A stretch of 32,304 nt of DNA from Planctomycetota bacterium (GCA_016792805.1 JAEUHX010000040.1:1-32304); one strand, 5' to 3'. Positions 23,446-31,988 are shown, counted from the first letter of the stretch. Notes: generated by a model from the sequence alone, not told the origin. Made by a program: numbers and translations.

Positions 23446-24092
23446 TCGACGACGCGCATGGCGCCGCGAGGAAGTAACACTGTGATAATCAACAATACGC
23501 CGAACGCGGCGAATGTTGAGAGCTGCAGAAATGCGAGACCTGCCCGCACCGTCAGCAGCGCGACGGGCAGAAGGATTCCGGCTGCCGCCGGCGTCTGAGG
23601 ATTGCCTTGGAACTGAGCAAACTCGCCGCCGAAGAAGAACACCCCCGCACCGACGACCACCGCGCCGACATAGGGACCGAGCAGCGCGAGGCGCACCCAG
23701 CTGGCGAGCCGTTCGGCACGCGTCGGCGCATCGAACCAAGCCCGCCAGGCGAGAAAGAGCGAGAGAGGCAGCAAGACGGCAAAGAGGAGGATCCCGGGGA
23801 GAAAGCGCTCCTGCGGATCCAGCCGAAGCTTGAGCGCAACGGCCGGGAGCCAGAATAGGGCTGCGCCCACAGCGACCGCGCGAACGGTCGCCCGCGACGG
23901 CGCGAATCGGCTGCGCCGGCCAGGAAGAGCGCTTTCCGGGGACAAAGGGCAAAGAGAAGAATCGTTCGGCGCGCGCCGGGCAAGGAGGTAGTTCCCGCTT
24001 CTCCTCCGCTGCGGAAGGTCGGGCGGGAGCGAAGCGGAGCGCAGCCGATTCGGTGGGGCCGCCTGGTAGTCTCCGCGCGCCGTGTGGCCCAT
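23442..24092 (-). CDS. Uncharacterised multi-pass membrane protein
   Basis: This protein of up to 216 residues has about four or five hydrophobic helices, in segments such as VGAALFWLPAVALKL, GILLFAVLLPLSLFLAWRAWF, GPYVGAVVVGAGVFFFG, AGILLPVALLTVRAGLAFL and AAFGVLLIITVLLP. The N-terminal 70 residues are polar and Arg/Pro-rich with no membrane character, and the ATG at 24092 lies inside the divergent lgt gene, so the true start may be further in (TTG near 23945 or GTG near 23865). Its TGA overlaps the Pus10-like ATGs. No family is recognised. Coupling to pus10 may be positional only. Confidence 0.6.
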   Translation of the reverse strand: MGHTARGDYQAAPPNRLRSASLPPDLPQRRRSGNYLLARRAPNDSSLCPLSPESALPGRRSRFAPSRATVRAVAVGAALFWLPAVALKLRLDPQERFLPGILLFAVLLPLSLFLAWRAWFDAPTRAERLASWVRLALLGPYVGAVVVGAGVFFFGGEFAQFQGNPQTPAAAGILLPVALLTVRAGLAFLQLSTFAAFGVLLIITVLLPRGAMRVVE

Positions 24093-24942
24093 CCTCTTTT
24101 CGATCCCGGGACTCCAGTGGCCCGTCTATTCCTTCGGGGCGATGATCGCGATCGCCTTCTTCGTCGGCTCGCTCTACCTGGAGCGGCTGGCGCAGCGGTT
24201 TGGAGACGATCCGGCCAATGACCCGGCGAAATACTCGAGCCTCGCGCTGTGGCTCCTGTTCGGAATCATCGGCGGCGGGCGCATTCTGTATGTTCTCGTT
24301 CACCCAGAGGAGTTCTTCGGCGGCTCAGTCGTGAGCTCGATCTCCGCGATCGTACAGATCTGGAACGGTGGACTCGTTTTCTACGGTGGATTCATCGCCA
24401 CGTTTCTGATCGGGATGTGGAAGATCAGAAGCTATAAATTGCGCCGGTGGCACGCGGCCGATCTCGGAATGATCGCCGGATTCCTCGGCCTCGGCATCGG
24501 CCGCATTGGTTGCCTGCTCGTCGGAGACGACCATGGAAGGCTCTGCGATCCGTCGCTCCCCTTTCCCATCGCAATCACTATTCCAGATCCGATACCGGAG
24601 AAGTCATTTTTCCCGGCGGAGTGGGCTGGAAAGACGGTCTACGCAACGCAGATCTACATGATGGTGAACGGCTTCGGCCTCGCCCTCCTGGGGCGCTGGC
24701 TGCTTGGGCGTCGCAAGTTCGCTGGACAAGTAACGTTTATCATGATGGGGATCTACGCGGTGACTCGCGGGATCATTGAGTATTTCCGCGGCGACGACGC
24801 GGCGCGCGGCTTCACGGACGTTGTCCTCGGCAGCGAGACGATTCGGCTCTACACGAGCGTCAAGATCGGCATGGTGCTGCTGCCGCTGTCCATCGTGATG
24901 TATCTGGTTCTACAGAAGCGCGCTGCCCGGCCGGCCCAATAG
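24082..24942 (+). CDS. lgt: Prolipoprotein diacylglyceryl transferase
   Basis: This is a 286-residue seven-helix membrane protein. Lgt features include the N-terminal IPGLQWPVYSFGAMIAIAFFVG, the GGLVFYGGFIA signature and GRIGCLLVGDDHGRLCD. The last is the loop corresponding to the family GRxGNFxNxE region, here with C and D substitutions. The C-terminal YAVTRGIIEYFRGDD corresponds to the conserved R-x-x-x-E-x-x-R segment. It transfers diacylglycerol from phosphatidylglycerol to the lipobox Cys of prolipoproteins such as the ModA protein encoded here. Translation starts at GTG 24082, and the 5' end overlaps the longest form of the divergent membrane-protein gene. Confidence 0.93.
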   Translation: MWPILFSIPGLQWPVYSFGAMIAIAFFVGSLYLERLAQRFGDDPANDPAKYSSLALWLLFGIIGGGRILYVLVHPEEFFGGSVVSSISAIVQIWNGGLVFYGGFIATFLIGMWKIRSYKLRRWHAADLGMIAGFLGLGIGRIGCLLVGDDHGRLCDPSLPFPIAITIPDPIPEKSFFPAEWAGKTVYATQIYMMVNGFGLALLGRWLLGRRKFAGQVTFIMMGIYAVTRGIIEYFRGDDAARGFTDVVLGSETIRLYTSVKIGMVLLPLSIVMYLVLQKRAARPAQ

Positions 24943-24972
24943 TGGGGGCCGCGTGCACGGCTCCGAACGCGT

Positions 24973-25350
24973 CTATCGCGCGACCGTCTCTGCGCGCTTG
25001 CGCAGCCGCGTGGCGAGCCGGAAGAACTCGCTCACGTCGACGGGCAGCGTGAGAAACCCGGCGAGCCGCAGGCGCGCGCGCTCGTTGGCGAGCAGCCTCG
25101 CCACTCGCTCCTCGGCCACCACGACAATCTCCGCCTGGGGGGCGATCTCCCGCAGCCGCTCGAGGCGCTCGACCGCGCCGCCTCGATTCGGCTCGTGATC
25201 GAGGAAGATGGCGTCGTACGAGCGACGCTTCGCGCGGTCGACGTCGGGGAAGCCCGACGGAGATTCCGCGTGTATGCCCGGCACGTTGCGCAATCCCACA
25301 AGTACGAGATCGCGAATCGACGGCTCCTCGATCAGAACGAGCGCTTCCAT
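24973..25350 (-). CDS. Degenerate CheY-like receiver-domain protein
   Basis: This 125-residue protein spans one receiver domain: EALVLIEEPSIRDLVLVGL start (acidic pair Glu8-Glu9), phosphoacceptor-like Asp51 in YDAIFLDHEPN, EIVVVAEE where the conserved Ser/Thr is Ala79, and GFLTLPVDVSEFF where the conserved Lys before Pro is Leu102. Loss of both switch residues suggests an atypical receiver, perhaps not regulated by normal phosphorylation. There is no output domain and no histidine kinase nearby. It diverges from the RNase-HII-like gene with 54 bases between starts and converges with lgt. ATG 25350 was preferred; a start at 25368 adds six residues. Confidence 0.72.
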   Translation of the reverse strand: MEALVLIEEPSIRDLVLVGLRNVPGIHAESPSGFPDVDRAKRRSYDAIFLDHEPNRGGAVERLERLREIAPQAEIVVVAEERVARLLANERARLRLAGFLTLPVDVSEFFRLATRLRKRAETVAR

Positions 25351-25404
25351 GGTCCCCCGAATTTCCAACTTGGTATCGGCCGTCCCCCGGGCGGGCCTTG
25401 ACCC

Positions 25405-26370
25405 ATGGCAGCACGCGTGAGGGTGCTCGCCGGCGTCGACGAGGCGGGATTGGGGCCGCTTCTTGGGCCGCTCTGCCTAGGGTTCGCGGCGCTCGAGATC
25501 CCCGAAGGGGCGGGACCACGGTGGGCGCTGCGGCGCGCCTGCGCGTCGAAGCCGAGCACTTCCGAACGGCGCGTCGTCGTCTGCGACAGCAAGGCATTGC
25601 ACCACGGCACGCGGAAGCTGGAGGCGCTCGAGCGAACTGCGCTGCCATTCCTCGCGGCGGCGCGCTACGGACGGCTGCCGCGCACCGTCGGAGAAGTGCT
25701 GACCGCCGGGATCGCGCGACCGGAGCTGCTCGCCGAGCTCCCTTGGTATCGCGACCTCGATGCGCCGGTCCCCGTGGCGACGAGTCGACGGGAGATCGAG
25801 CGGTCGACGGCGCGTCTTTGCCGACGGCTGGAGAAGGCACATGTGGCGGTGCTCGACGCTGGCGTGCACGTCGTCCCCGAGGCGGAGCTCAACCGCCTCT
25901 TCGAGAAGACAAATAATAAAAGTGTGACGCTGTTCGAGTCGCTGACGCCAGTGCTGGCGAGGCTGCGCCCGCTGGCGTCGTCGCGCATCACTATTGTGTG
26001 CGATCGGCACGGCGGACGCGCGTCCTACGCGCCCATGCTGGCTGCGGCCTTTCCGGGAGGCTGGGTCTCGGTGACGCGGGAGTCGCGCGATGCCTCTCTC
26101 TACCGCATTCGCGTGGATGAGGGAACCCTCCGCGTAGCATTCGCACAAAAAGGCGAAAGCCGATCGTTCGCCTGCGCCCTCGGATCGTGCCTCGCGAAAT
26201 ATGCGCGGGAGCTCGCCATGGAGCGCTGGAATGCTTGGTTCTCACAGTTGGCCCCCGGAGTGAAGCCGACAGCCGGATATTACACCGATGCGATGCGCTA
26301 CCTGCGCGAGGCGGAGCCCGCGCTCGCCAAAGCCGGCATCCGCCGCGATCTGCTGGTCCGGTCGAGGTAA
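25405..26370 (+). CDS. Divergent RNase-HII-like protein
   Basis: This 321-residue protein begins with VLAGVDEAGLGPLLGPL, closely resembling the RNase HII signature GVDEAGRGPLAGPV, including the catalytic Asp12-Glu13 pair but with Leu for the Arg. It continues with VVVCDSKALHHG, matching the DSKKL motif. Two further acidic candidates are Asp151 (VAVLDAGVH) and Asp200 (ITIVCDRHGG). The four acids fit an RNase H-fold active site. It is over 100 residues longer than typical RNase HII and the middle (65-145) is unlike the family. It may cleave RNA-DNA hybrids or another structured nucleic acid. It could be a paralogue beside a normal rnhB elsewhere in the genome. The TAA stop is followed by an intrinsic hairpin. 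Confidence 0.75.
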   Translation: MAARVRVLAGVDEAGLGPLLGPLCLGFAALEIPEGAGPRWALRRACASKPSTSERRVVVCDSKALHHGTRKLEALERTALPFLAAARYGRLPRTVGEVLTAGIARPELLAELPWYRDLDAPVPVATSRREIERSTARLCRRLEKAHVAVLDAGVHVVPEAELNRLFEKTNNKSVTLFESLTPVLARLRPLASSRITIVCDRHGGRASYAPMLAAAFPGGWVSVTRESRDASLYRIRVDEGTLRVAFAQKGESRSFACALGSCLAKYARELAMERWNAWFSQLAPGVKPTAGYYTDAMRYLREAEPALAKAGIRRDLLVRSR

Positions 26371-26398
26371 CTTCTCTTCGGGCGGCGCGCGGGCCGAT

Positions 26399-26421
26399 CT
26401 AAGAAAAGGCCCTTTTCTTAG
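26399..26421. terminator. Bidirectional terminator-like palindrome overlapping the thrC stop
   Basis: CTAAGAAAAG at 26399-26408 pairs perfectly with CTTTTCTTAG at 26412-26421 across a 3-base loop. It lies between the convergent RNase-HII-like gene and thrC and contains the thrC TAA. The A/T arms could act as the U tract in both directions. Confidence 0.5.
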
Positions 26422-27605
26422 GAGCGGCTGACGGCGCGCAGCGCCTGCGGATACTTAAGACCCGACCCGGTGTTGAAGATCACCACTTTTTCGCCGCCAC
26501 CCAGCCATCCCTGCCGAGCGAGCGTTCGCAACGCGACCGACGCCGCAGCGCCTTCCGGAGAGAAGAGCGCTCCCGTGTCGCGCGTCGCAGGTCCGAGTTC
26601 CTCAATTAGCTCCGCGTCGCTCACCGCGACGCAGGTCCCGCCCGACTCGCGCACCGCGCGCAGAATGAGAAAATCACCAATCGCCGACGGAACGCGAAGC
26701 CCGCTCGCGATCGTGTGGGCGTTCGCAAAGGGCTCCGCGAACTCCGCGCCCTGCTCAAACGCCCGAACGAGCGGCGCGCAGCCGGCCGCTTGAACCACCA
26801 CAAATCGCGGGCTTGTGCCGTTCCAGAGCCCCATCGCGCGCAGCTCCGCCAAAGCCTTCGCCATGCCGACGACGCCCGTGCCGCCGCCGGCGGGATAGAC
26901 GATCACATCGGGAAGCGCGCCGTCCATCTGTTCCCACAATTCGTAGAGCATCGTCTTCTTCCCCTCGACGCGGTACGGCTCCCGGAGCGTCGACACATCC
27001 ATGGCGTCGCGCACCCCGGCGAATCGCTCGCGCAGGAACTTCGCACAATCGCCGATCAGCCCATCCACCAAATGCACTTCTGCGCCGGCGGCCTCGCACT
27101 CCAGCACGTTCGGCTCCGGCGTATCGCGCGGAACGGCGATCGTGACGGCGATTCCGGCGCGCGCACCATAGGCCGCGAGGGCGCCCGCAGCATTTCCGGC
27201 CGAAGGTACAAATGCGCGGCGAATGCCGAGCCTCACCATTGCCGAGACGGCCGCCGACATGCCTCGCGCCTTGAAGCTCCCCGTCGGGTTGCGCCCCTCC
27301 TCTTTGACCCAGATCGATCGCATGCCGGCGCGCGCCGCAAGACGCGGCGCGTCGAGCAGCGGCGTCATGCCCTCGCCGAGCGAGACGATCTCCTCATCGC
27401 GCTCGACGGGCAGCACCTCCTGATATCTCCACAAATCGGCGCGCCGACCCGCAAGCGCACTGCGCGACAAGGTCTGCGCCGCTCTGCTCAAATCGTACCG
27501 AACGAGCCACGGCTTGCCGCACGCGCCGCAAACGCTCGCCACCGCGCGCGCGTCTCCCGTGGCTCCGCAACGGGAGCACTCGAGATGGGAGAGCGTCGAG
27601 CTCAC
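26418..27605 (-). CDS. thrC: Threonine synthase
   Basis: This is a 395-residue PLP enzyme. An N-terminal zinc-ribbon-like segment has Cys10, 13, 26 and 29 (CSRC...CGAC), as in many long threonine synthases. EEIVSLGEGMTPLLDAPRL leads to the PLP Lys112 in NPTGSFKARGM. SAGNAAGALAAYGARAG and the glycine-rich phosphate loop YPAGGGTGVVGM follow. It converts O-phosphohomoserine to threonine. GTG 27605 was chosen because the zinc segment starts there and because it overlaps the upstream stop in GTGA (27602-27605). No other threonine-pathway gene is adjacent. Confidence 0.93.
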   Translation of the reverse strand: MSSTLSHLECSRCGATGDARAVASVCGACGKPWLVRYDLSRAAQTLSRSALAGRRADLWRYQEVLPVERDEEIVSLGEGMTPLLDAPRLAARAGMRSIWVKEEGRNPTGSFKARGMSAAVSAMVRLGIRRAFVPSAGNAAGALAAYGARAGIAVTIAVPRDTPEPNVLECEAAGAEVHLVDGLIGDCAKFLRERFAGVRDAMDVSTLREPYRVEGKKTMLYELWEQMDGALPDVIVYPAGGGTGVVGMAKALAELRAMGLWNGTSPRFVVVQAAGCAPLVRAFEQGAEFAEPFANAHTIASGLRVPSAIGDFLILRAVRESGGTCVAVSDAELIEELGPATRDTGALFSPEGAAASVALRTLARQGWLGGGEKVVIFNTGSGLKYPQALRAVSRS

Positions 27606-28810
27606 GCCCGCGCCCCGGATTCGGCGTCGCCCCCGGTCCGCCAGCGCCCCTTGCGCAAGACATAAAACAGCACGGCAACGATCAGTAATGTTCCAACAAC
27701 ATCGAACAGCGTGAGCCAGAAGGTCGCTCCGTCTTCGGCAGACGACGCGGGCGTCGCGCCGCTTCGGAGCCGCTGCTCGAAAAGGGCCATCCACTCCGAA
27801 ATATGGCTTGCTACGACGGCGCGGTCCGGCAGCCGCGCATTGCGGTAAGCCTCGCCCATCCACCCCGGGAGCGCGTCGAGCTCGACGCGAGTGATCGGCA
27901 GCGGAATCTTCCCCTGTTGCACATATCCCGCGAGAAATTCATCGCGACCGATGAAATCCACAAATTGCTCGGCGGGCCGAAGATCGAGCGATCCCGCCAC
28001 GATGGCGACGCCTTCCAGATACGCGGGGCTGCCGACCGGAACAGTGAATCCGATGGCATAGCCCTCCCGATCGCGCAGTCGAGCCGCCTCCGAGGCCGTC
28101 CAAATCGTGAGATCGCCCGGCCCTTGCGAGTAGCCGGCGCTCGCGAGGCGCTCGAGCATCTGGTCGGATTTCAGAAAGAACTCGTCGACTCGATTATTGT
28201 CGAGCATCGCGAACCAATCGAACGCGCGCTCGCTCGAGCCGCCGGCCTCGCGCATGCGCGGCTCCAACACGGCGCCAAGCAGCAGGCGCATCTGCCACGA
28301 ATCGGTCGGCAATCGCAACAAAAGCCGCCCGCGGAACGCCGGGCTTGCGAGGTCCTCGAAACGCGCGGGCAATGCTCCCACTCCGCGCCGATGCACGACG
28401 GCGAAGGGCGCAAGGAATTGTGCACTCCAGAGGTCTCTTGCGTTGTGGTGGGCTGCGGCAAGGCCCCGAGCCCACGATGGCTGCAGGGGCGCCAGGAGCC
28501 CTTCCACGGCCGCCTGCTCGAGTGCGATCTCGTCGGCCCCCCACCAGACGACACTTTCGGTGCGCGTCAGCCCCGAAGTACCGGCCGCCCGCTGCTCGCC
28601 CCGCAGCTTCTCGAGCACCAAGGCCGACTCCATAGTCACGACCTCGGTGCGCACCTTGGTCGCGGCGCCGAACGCTTCGACCACCGGGGCCACGAGCGCC
28701 TGCGAGTGGGGCGTGTAAACACGCACGACCCCTGCGGACGCATCGACAGCCTGCCCGGAGCAGGCCGGTCCCGCGAGAAGCGCGAAGGAGAGCAGCAGGA
28801 AGTGCCGCAT
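27602..28810 (-). CDS. Orphan extracellular solute-binding protein with C-terminal membrane anchor
   Basis: This 402-residue protein has an N-terminal signal (MRHFLLLSFALLAGPACSG, possibly lipoprotein-type at Cys18 though the lipobox is imperfect). The body resembles iron/sulfate-type PBP-II proteins: GVVRVYTPHSQALVAPVVEAFGAATKVRTEVV, SVVWWGADEIALEQAAVEG, FAVVHRRGVGALPARFEDLASPAFRGRLLLRLP and the hinge segment YAIGFTVPVGSPAYLEGVAIVAG. A hydrophobic helix near the end (LFDVVGTLLIVAVLFYVLRKG) should anchor the C-terminus in the membrane, which is unusual for such proteins. No permease or ATPase gene is adjacent. The ATG at 28810 is the start of the signal. The stop overlaps the thrC start. Confidence 0.8.
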   Translation of the reverse strand: MRHFLLLSFALLAGPACSGQAVDASAGVVRVYTPHSQALVAPVVEAFGAATKVRTEVVTMESALVLEKLRGEQRAAGTSGLTRTESVVWWGADEIALEQAAVEGLLAPLQPSWARGLAAAHHNARDLWSAQFLAPFAVVHRRGVGALPARFEDLASPAFRGRLLLRLPTDSWQMRLLLGAVLEPRMREAGGSSERAFDWFAMLDNNRVDEFFLKSDQMLERLASAGYSQGPGDLTIWTASEAARLRDREGYAIGFTVPVGSPAYLEGVAIVAGSLDLRPAEQFVDFIGRDEFLAGYVQQGKIPLPITRVELDALPGWMGEAYRNARLPDRAVVASHISEWMALFEQRLRSGATPASSAEDGATFWLTLFDVVGTLLIVAVLFYVLRKGRWRTGGDAESGARA

Positions 28811-28944
28811 CGGTGGCGAGTCCACGAAATCTTTTCGAAGTTGGACCTTAAGTCCCCATGAAACCGCACTCGACGGCCCGAGGCCACCGAAGACCTTGGA
28901 GCGTGCGGGGTAAACTGCCGGGCCAACCTCATCCCAACACAAGC

Positions 28945-30270
28945 GTGCGAACAGCCATCCTCGGCGGCGGAATCTCCGGTCTCACTCTCGCGCGGAAGCT
29001 CCGCGAGGCGGGGCTCGACGTGGCCGTCTTCGAAGCGGCGCCGAAAATCGGCGGCCTCTGCTGCAGCGAATCCGTCGACGGCTGGACCTACGACGTCGCC
29101 GGCGGCCACATCCTCTACTCCAAAGAGAAGCCGGTGCTCGACTGGATGGTCGCGCAGACCGAAGGCGGCTGCTTCCAGCGCGAGCGCCACACCAAGATCC
29201 GCGTCGGCGACCGGTGGGTCCACTACCCATTCGAAAACGGCATTGGCGATCTCCCGAAGGAGCAGACCTTCGCCTGCCTGATGGGGTATCTCGAGGCCTC
29301 GTACGCGCGCCGCAAGGGCGGCGCAGCTCCGACGAATTTTGGTGACTGGATCCGTTATCGATTCGGCGAGGGAATCGAGCGGATCTTCATGAAGCCGTAC
29401 AACGAGAAAATTTGGAAAACGCCGCTGCAAGAAATGTCGACGGAGTGGGTCGAAGGGCGTGTGCCCGATGCCCCCATCGAAGACGTCGTGCGCGCGGCGA
29501 TCGGCATCCGCACCGAAGGCTACACTCATCAATCGATTTTCTACTATCCGAAGTCGGGCGGATTCGAGGCGATCGTGCGCGGCATCGGCGCCGGAGTGCG
29601 CGACGCGGTGCGCCTCGCAACGCCGGCCCGCGAGGTGCGGCGCAAGGGTTCACAATTCCTGGTCAACGGCGAGCTGTTCGACCATGTGGTTTCGACGGTG
29701 CCGCTGCCGGAGTTCGCGAAGATCGCACCGGAGCTCGACGCCGCAACGAGAGACGCCATTGAACGGCTTCGTTACACATCGCTCACGTCGGTGGCGGTCG
29801 GGCTGAAGCACAACGACCTGCCTCCCTACTCGTGGATCTATCTGCCCCAGCACGAACAGGGGCCGACGAACCGGATCACTTATCTTTCCAACTATTCGCC
29901 GAACGTGGCGCCGCCCGGACATGGGCTGATCCTGGCGGAAGTGACGAGCGCAGGCGCGCCGCGGAAGGATGCGGCGTTCCTCAAGGAGGTCGTCGACGGC
30001 CTCGTGCACGCGGGCCTCTTCCAGGCGGGCGACGTGGCGATGACGCACGCATCTGCGGTCAAGTACGCCTACGTCGTGTTCGACCTCGATTTCCGAAAGA
30101 AAATTGATGCTTCGCTGGCGGGCGTGGCCGCGCTCGGCATCGATACGCTCGGCCGATTCGGCCGGTTCGAATATGTGAATTCCGACCATTGCGTCTCCCG
30201 CGCCTTCGCGCTCGCCGATCAGCTGATCGCGAAGGCGAAGCGAGGGGGCGCGCCGACGGCCGGCCGCTGA
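28945..30270 (+). CDS. FAD-dependent oxidoreductase/mutase of the UDP-galactopyranose mutase-protoporphyrinogen oxidase type
   Basis: This protein of about 441 residues begins with the FAD-binding RTAILGGGISGLTLARKLREAGLDVAVFEA and continues IGGLCCSESVDGWTYDVAGGHILY. YPFENGIGDLP and KPYNEKIWKTPLQEMSTEWVEGRVP are typical of the UGM-like/amine-oxidase group acting on nucleotide sugars or related substrates. The end, VNSDHCVSRAFALADQLI, fits the closing FAD contact. The start is GTG 28945; ATG 28858 is in frame but would add 29 residues ahead of the Rossmann strand. A glycosyltransferase follows 40 bases downstream, suggesting surface polysaccharide work. The exact reaction is not determined. 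Confidence 0.8.
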   Translation: MRTAILGGGISGLTLARKLREAGLDVAVFEAAPKIGGLCCSESVDGWTYDVAGGHILYSKEKPVLDWMVAQTEGGCFQRERHTKIRVGDRWVHYPFENGIGDLPKEQTFACLMGYLEASYARRKGGAAPTNFGDWIRYRFGEGIERIFMKPYNEKIWKTPLQEMSTEWVEGRVPDAPIEDVVRAAIGIRTEGYTHQSIFYYPKSGGFEAIVRGIGAGVRDAVRLATPAREVRRKGSQFLVNGELFDHVVSTVPLPEFAKIAPELDAATRDAIERLRYTSLTSVAVGLKHNDLPPYSWIYLPQHEQGPTNRITYLSNYSPNVAPPGHGLILAEVTSAGAPRKDAAFLKEVVDGLVHAGLFQAGDVAMTHASAVKYAYVVFDLDFRKKIDASLAGVAALGIDTLGRFGRFEYVNSDHCVSRAFALADQLIAKAKRGGAPTAGR

Positions 30271-30310
30271 CGCGCCGCCCGCAGTTCCCGCCGCGAGCCA
30301 CGCCACCCCG

Positions 30311-31276
30311 ATGCGCGCCTCCATCGTCATCCCGACGCTGAACGGAGGACCTCAGTATTTTGAGGTTCTCGACCGCCTTGCCGAGCAAGACTATCGACCG
30401 AAGCCCGAAATTGTGGTTGTCGACTCGGGCTCGACCGACGGCACGCTCGAAGCGTCGAAGAAGATCGCCACAAAAGTCATTCAGATCGACAAGCGCACGT
30501 TTCAGCACGGGCGCACGCGAAATCTTGGGATTTCGCAGTCGTCGGGAGATGTGATCGCGCTGCTGACGCAAGACGCGCTCCCGTCGGACAAACAGTGGCT
30601 TTCGAAGATCGTGCGCAATTACGCGGATCCGCGCGTTGGCGGTGTCTACACGCGACAATTCCCCCGCCCCGAGTGCGATCCCGTGATGAAGCATCAGCTT
30701 CTGTCGTGGGCCGCGTGCCGCGCGTCGCGCGTGGTGCAGGAGCCGTTCGGCCCCGGCGAGTGGGAACAGGTGGCGCCGATCCAGCGGCTGCAGCGCTGCG
30801 CGTTTGATAACGTCTGCTCGAGCATCCGAAGGAAAACTTGGGAGCAGGTGCCGTTCCCGGAGGTGCGCTTCGGGGAGGACGTCGCCTGGGGAAAGTCAGC
30901 GCTGCTTGCAGGCTGGGCCATTGTCTACGAGCCGGAAGCGCCGGTGATCCACAGCCACGAATTCCGGATGTGGTATCAATTCAAGCGCACGTATCTCGAT
31001 CACGGGAACCTGAATCAGCTCTTCGGAATCCAAACAATTCCGACGCAGAAGTTCATGTGGCAGTGCTTCTGGAACCGCGCGAAGGAATACCGCCAGATGC
31101 TGAAGACGATTCCGGGGCTAACGGCCCGGGACCGGCTGCGTTGGACGTTCGTGGCGGTCCCGTACGCGTTCTTGGAGAACGCCGCACAGTACTTCGGCGC
31201 GAAATCGAATTGGAAGTTACAGAACGGGAGCCCGTTCTATAAGTGGCTCGACGGAAAGCTGCGCCGCGGGGTGTAA
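30311..31276 (+). CDS. Family 2 glycosyltransferase
   Basis: This 321-residue GT-A enzyme opens with RASIVIPTLNGGPQYFEVLDRL. The nucleotide-binding strand is EIVVVDSGSTDGTLE, followed by HGRTRNLGISQSSGDVIALLTQDALPSD, where the QDA replaces the usual DxD. The acceptor part has VRFGEDVAWGKSALLAGWAIVYEP with the catalytic-base-type ED, and VIHSHEFRMWYQFKR. The pattern fits rhamnosyltransferase-like GT2 proteins that build cell-surface glycans. It has no predicted membrane helices. It is downstream of the UGM-like flavoprotein on the same strand and is the last gene before the repeat island. Confidence 0.92.
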   Translation: MRASIVIPTLNGGPQYFEVLDRLAEQDYRPKPEIVVVDSGSTDGTLEASKKIATKVIQIDKRTFQHGRTRNLGISQSSGDVIALLTQDALPSDKQWLSKIVRNYADPRVGGVYTRQFPRPECDPVMKHQLLSWAACRASRVVQEPFGPGEWEQVAPIQRLQRCAFDNVCSSIRRKTWEQVPFPEVRFGEDVAWGKSALLAGWAIVYEPEAPVIHSHEFRMWYQFKRTYLDHGNLNQLFGIQTIPTQKFMWQCFWNRAKEYRQMLKTIPGLTARDRLRWTFVAVPYAFLENAAQYFGAKSNWKLQNGSPFYKWLDGKLRRGV

Positions 31277-31302
31277 AGTCGGATTCGCAGGCGCCTGATG
31301 GC

Positions 31303-31443
31303 GTTCTCGGGGCGCGCGCGAGCTGCCACCCGATGGATGGGTGGGGTCGGCGGGTCCGTGCGATTTCCCATTCGATCAGTGGGGTCGGCGCATGCGAGCT
31401 ATTTCCTATTCGATAAGTGGGGTCGGCGCGTGCGCCGACCGGT
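31303..31443 (+). repeat. 38-bp tandem repeat array, left flank of the island
   Basis: Units start at 31341, 31379 and 31417, exactly 38 bases apart, each beginning GTGGGGTCGGCG and containing a TTTCC-ATTCGAT segment. A more diverged unit can be aligned at 31303-31340. The third unit is cut after GACCGGT at 31443. There are no spacers, so this is not CRISPR. Confidence 0.85.
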
Positions 31444-31487
31444 GTGTGCGCGCGTGCGCGCACGACTTTCGACTTGTGACTCGGGAA

Positions 31488-31815
31488 GAATGGGGCGTGG
31501 TCGGTCTTGGCGCGGCAGCGGACAGTCCAAGAGGCCATTCCAGGATTCCTCCGAGCTGCGCGCGGGCCTCGGCGCCCAGCGCGGCGTTGCGCGTCCTCGG
31601 CGTAGCTTCTCGCTACGCCTGCGGCGCGCGCCTTGCGCTTGAGCGCCGACTCCTCGCGCTCGCTCTGCGGAGGAATCCTGTCATGGCCTCCCGATGCTCG
31701 GCGGCTCATGAGCTGCGCAGAATCCGACCGGCGCTTCGCGCCAGTCGGATTCTGCGAGCGCCATGGCCTCGCATCTGCGGAACTCGCCGCGCCAAGACCG
31801 ACCCACGCCCCATTC
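31488..31815. repeat. Nested inverted repeats and hairpins inside the block
   Basis: 31488-31516 is the inverse of 31786-31815 with one base difference in length. 31533-31555 is the inverse of 31663-31688. Between them a perfect 8-bp hairpin lies at 31599-31619 around TTCTC. A further hairpin at 31718-31754 has an 11-bp outer and 5-bp inner stem. Together these form a nested, concentric palindrome about 330 bases long. Confidence 0.75.
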
Positions 31816-31925
31816 CAAGCCGTCGCGCATCTGTGACGACGCAAGGTTTGGCGAAAGTGTAATTTCGGCCGTAGGGCGCGGGCATCGCCCGCGACGATCT
31901 CGCGCGCGCATGCGCGCGCGGATGA
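31759..31925 (+). repeat. Structured direct repeat, copy 1
   Basis: The first 78 bases (31759-31836) match 32131-32208 almost exactly at an offset of 372. After a diverged middle of about 31 bases, the segment from 31868 matches from 32240 at the same offset. It ends with a CGCGGGC-ATC-GCCCGCG hairpin, then a 20-base perfect palindrome centred on GCATGC (31901-31920) and GGATGA. Confidence 0.85.
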
Positions 31926-31988
31926 CGACACCCACCACCGACTCGCCACCGCGCGGGGCGCGCCCCGCGGAGACCGGTCGGCGCGCGC

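Noticed and set aside
31341..31440. Possible CRISPR array from 38-bp periodic repeats
   Set aside because: The units are contiguous with no unique spacers, number only three or four, and no cas genes are present.
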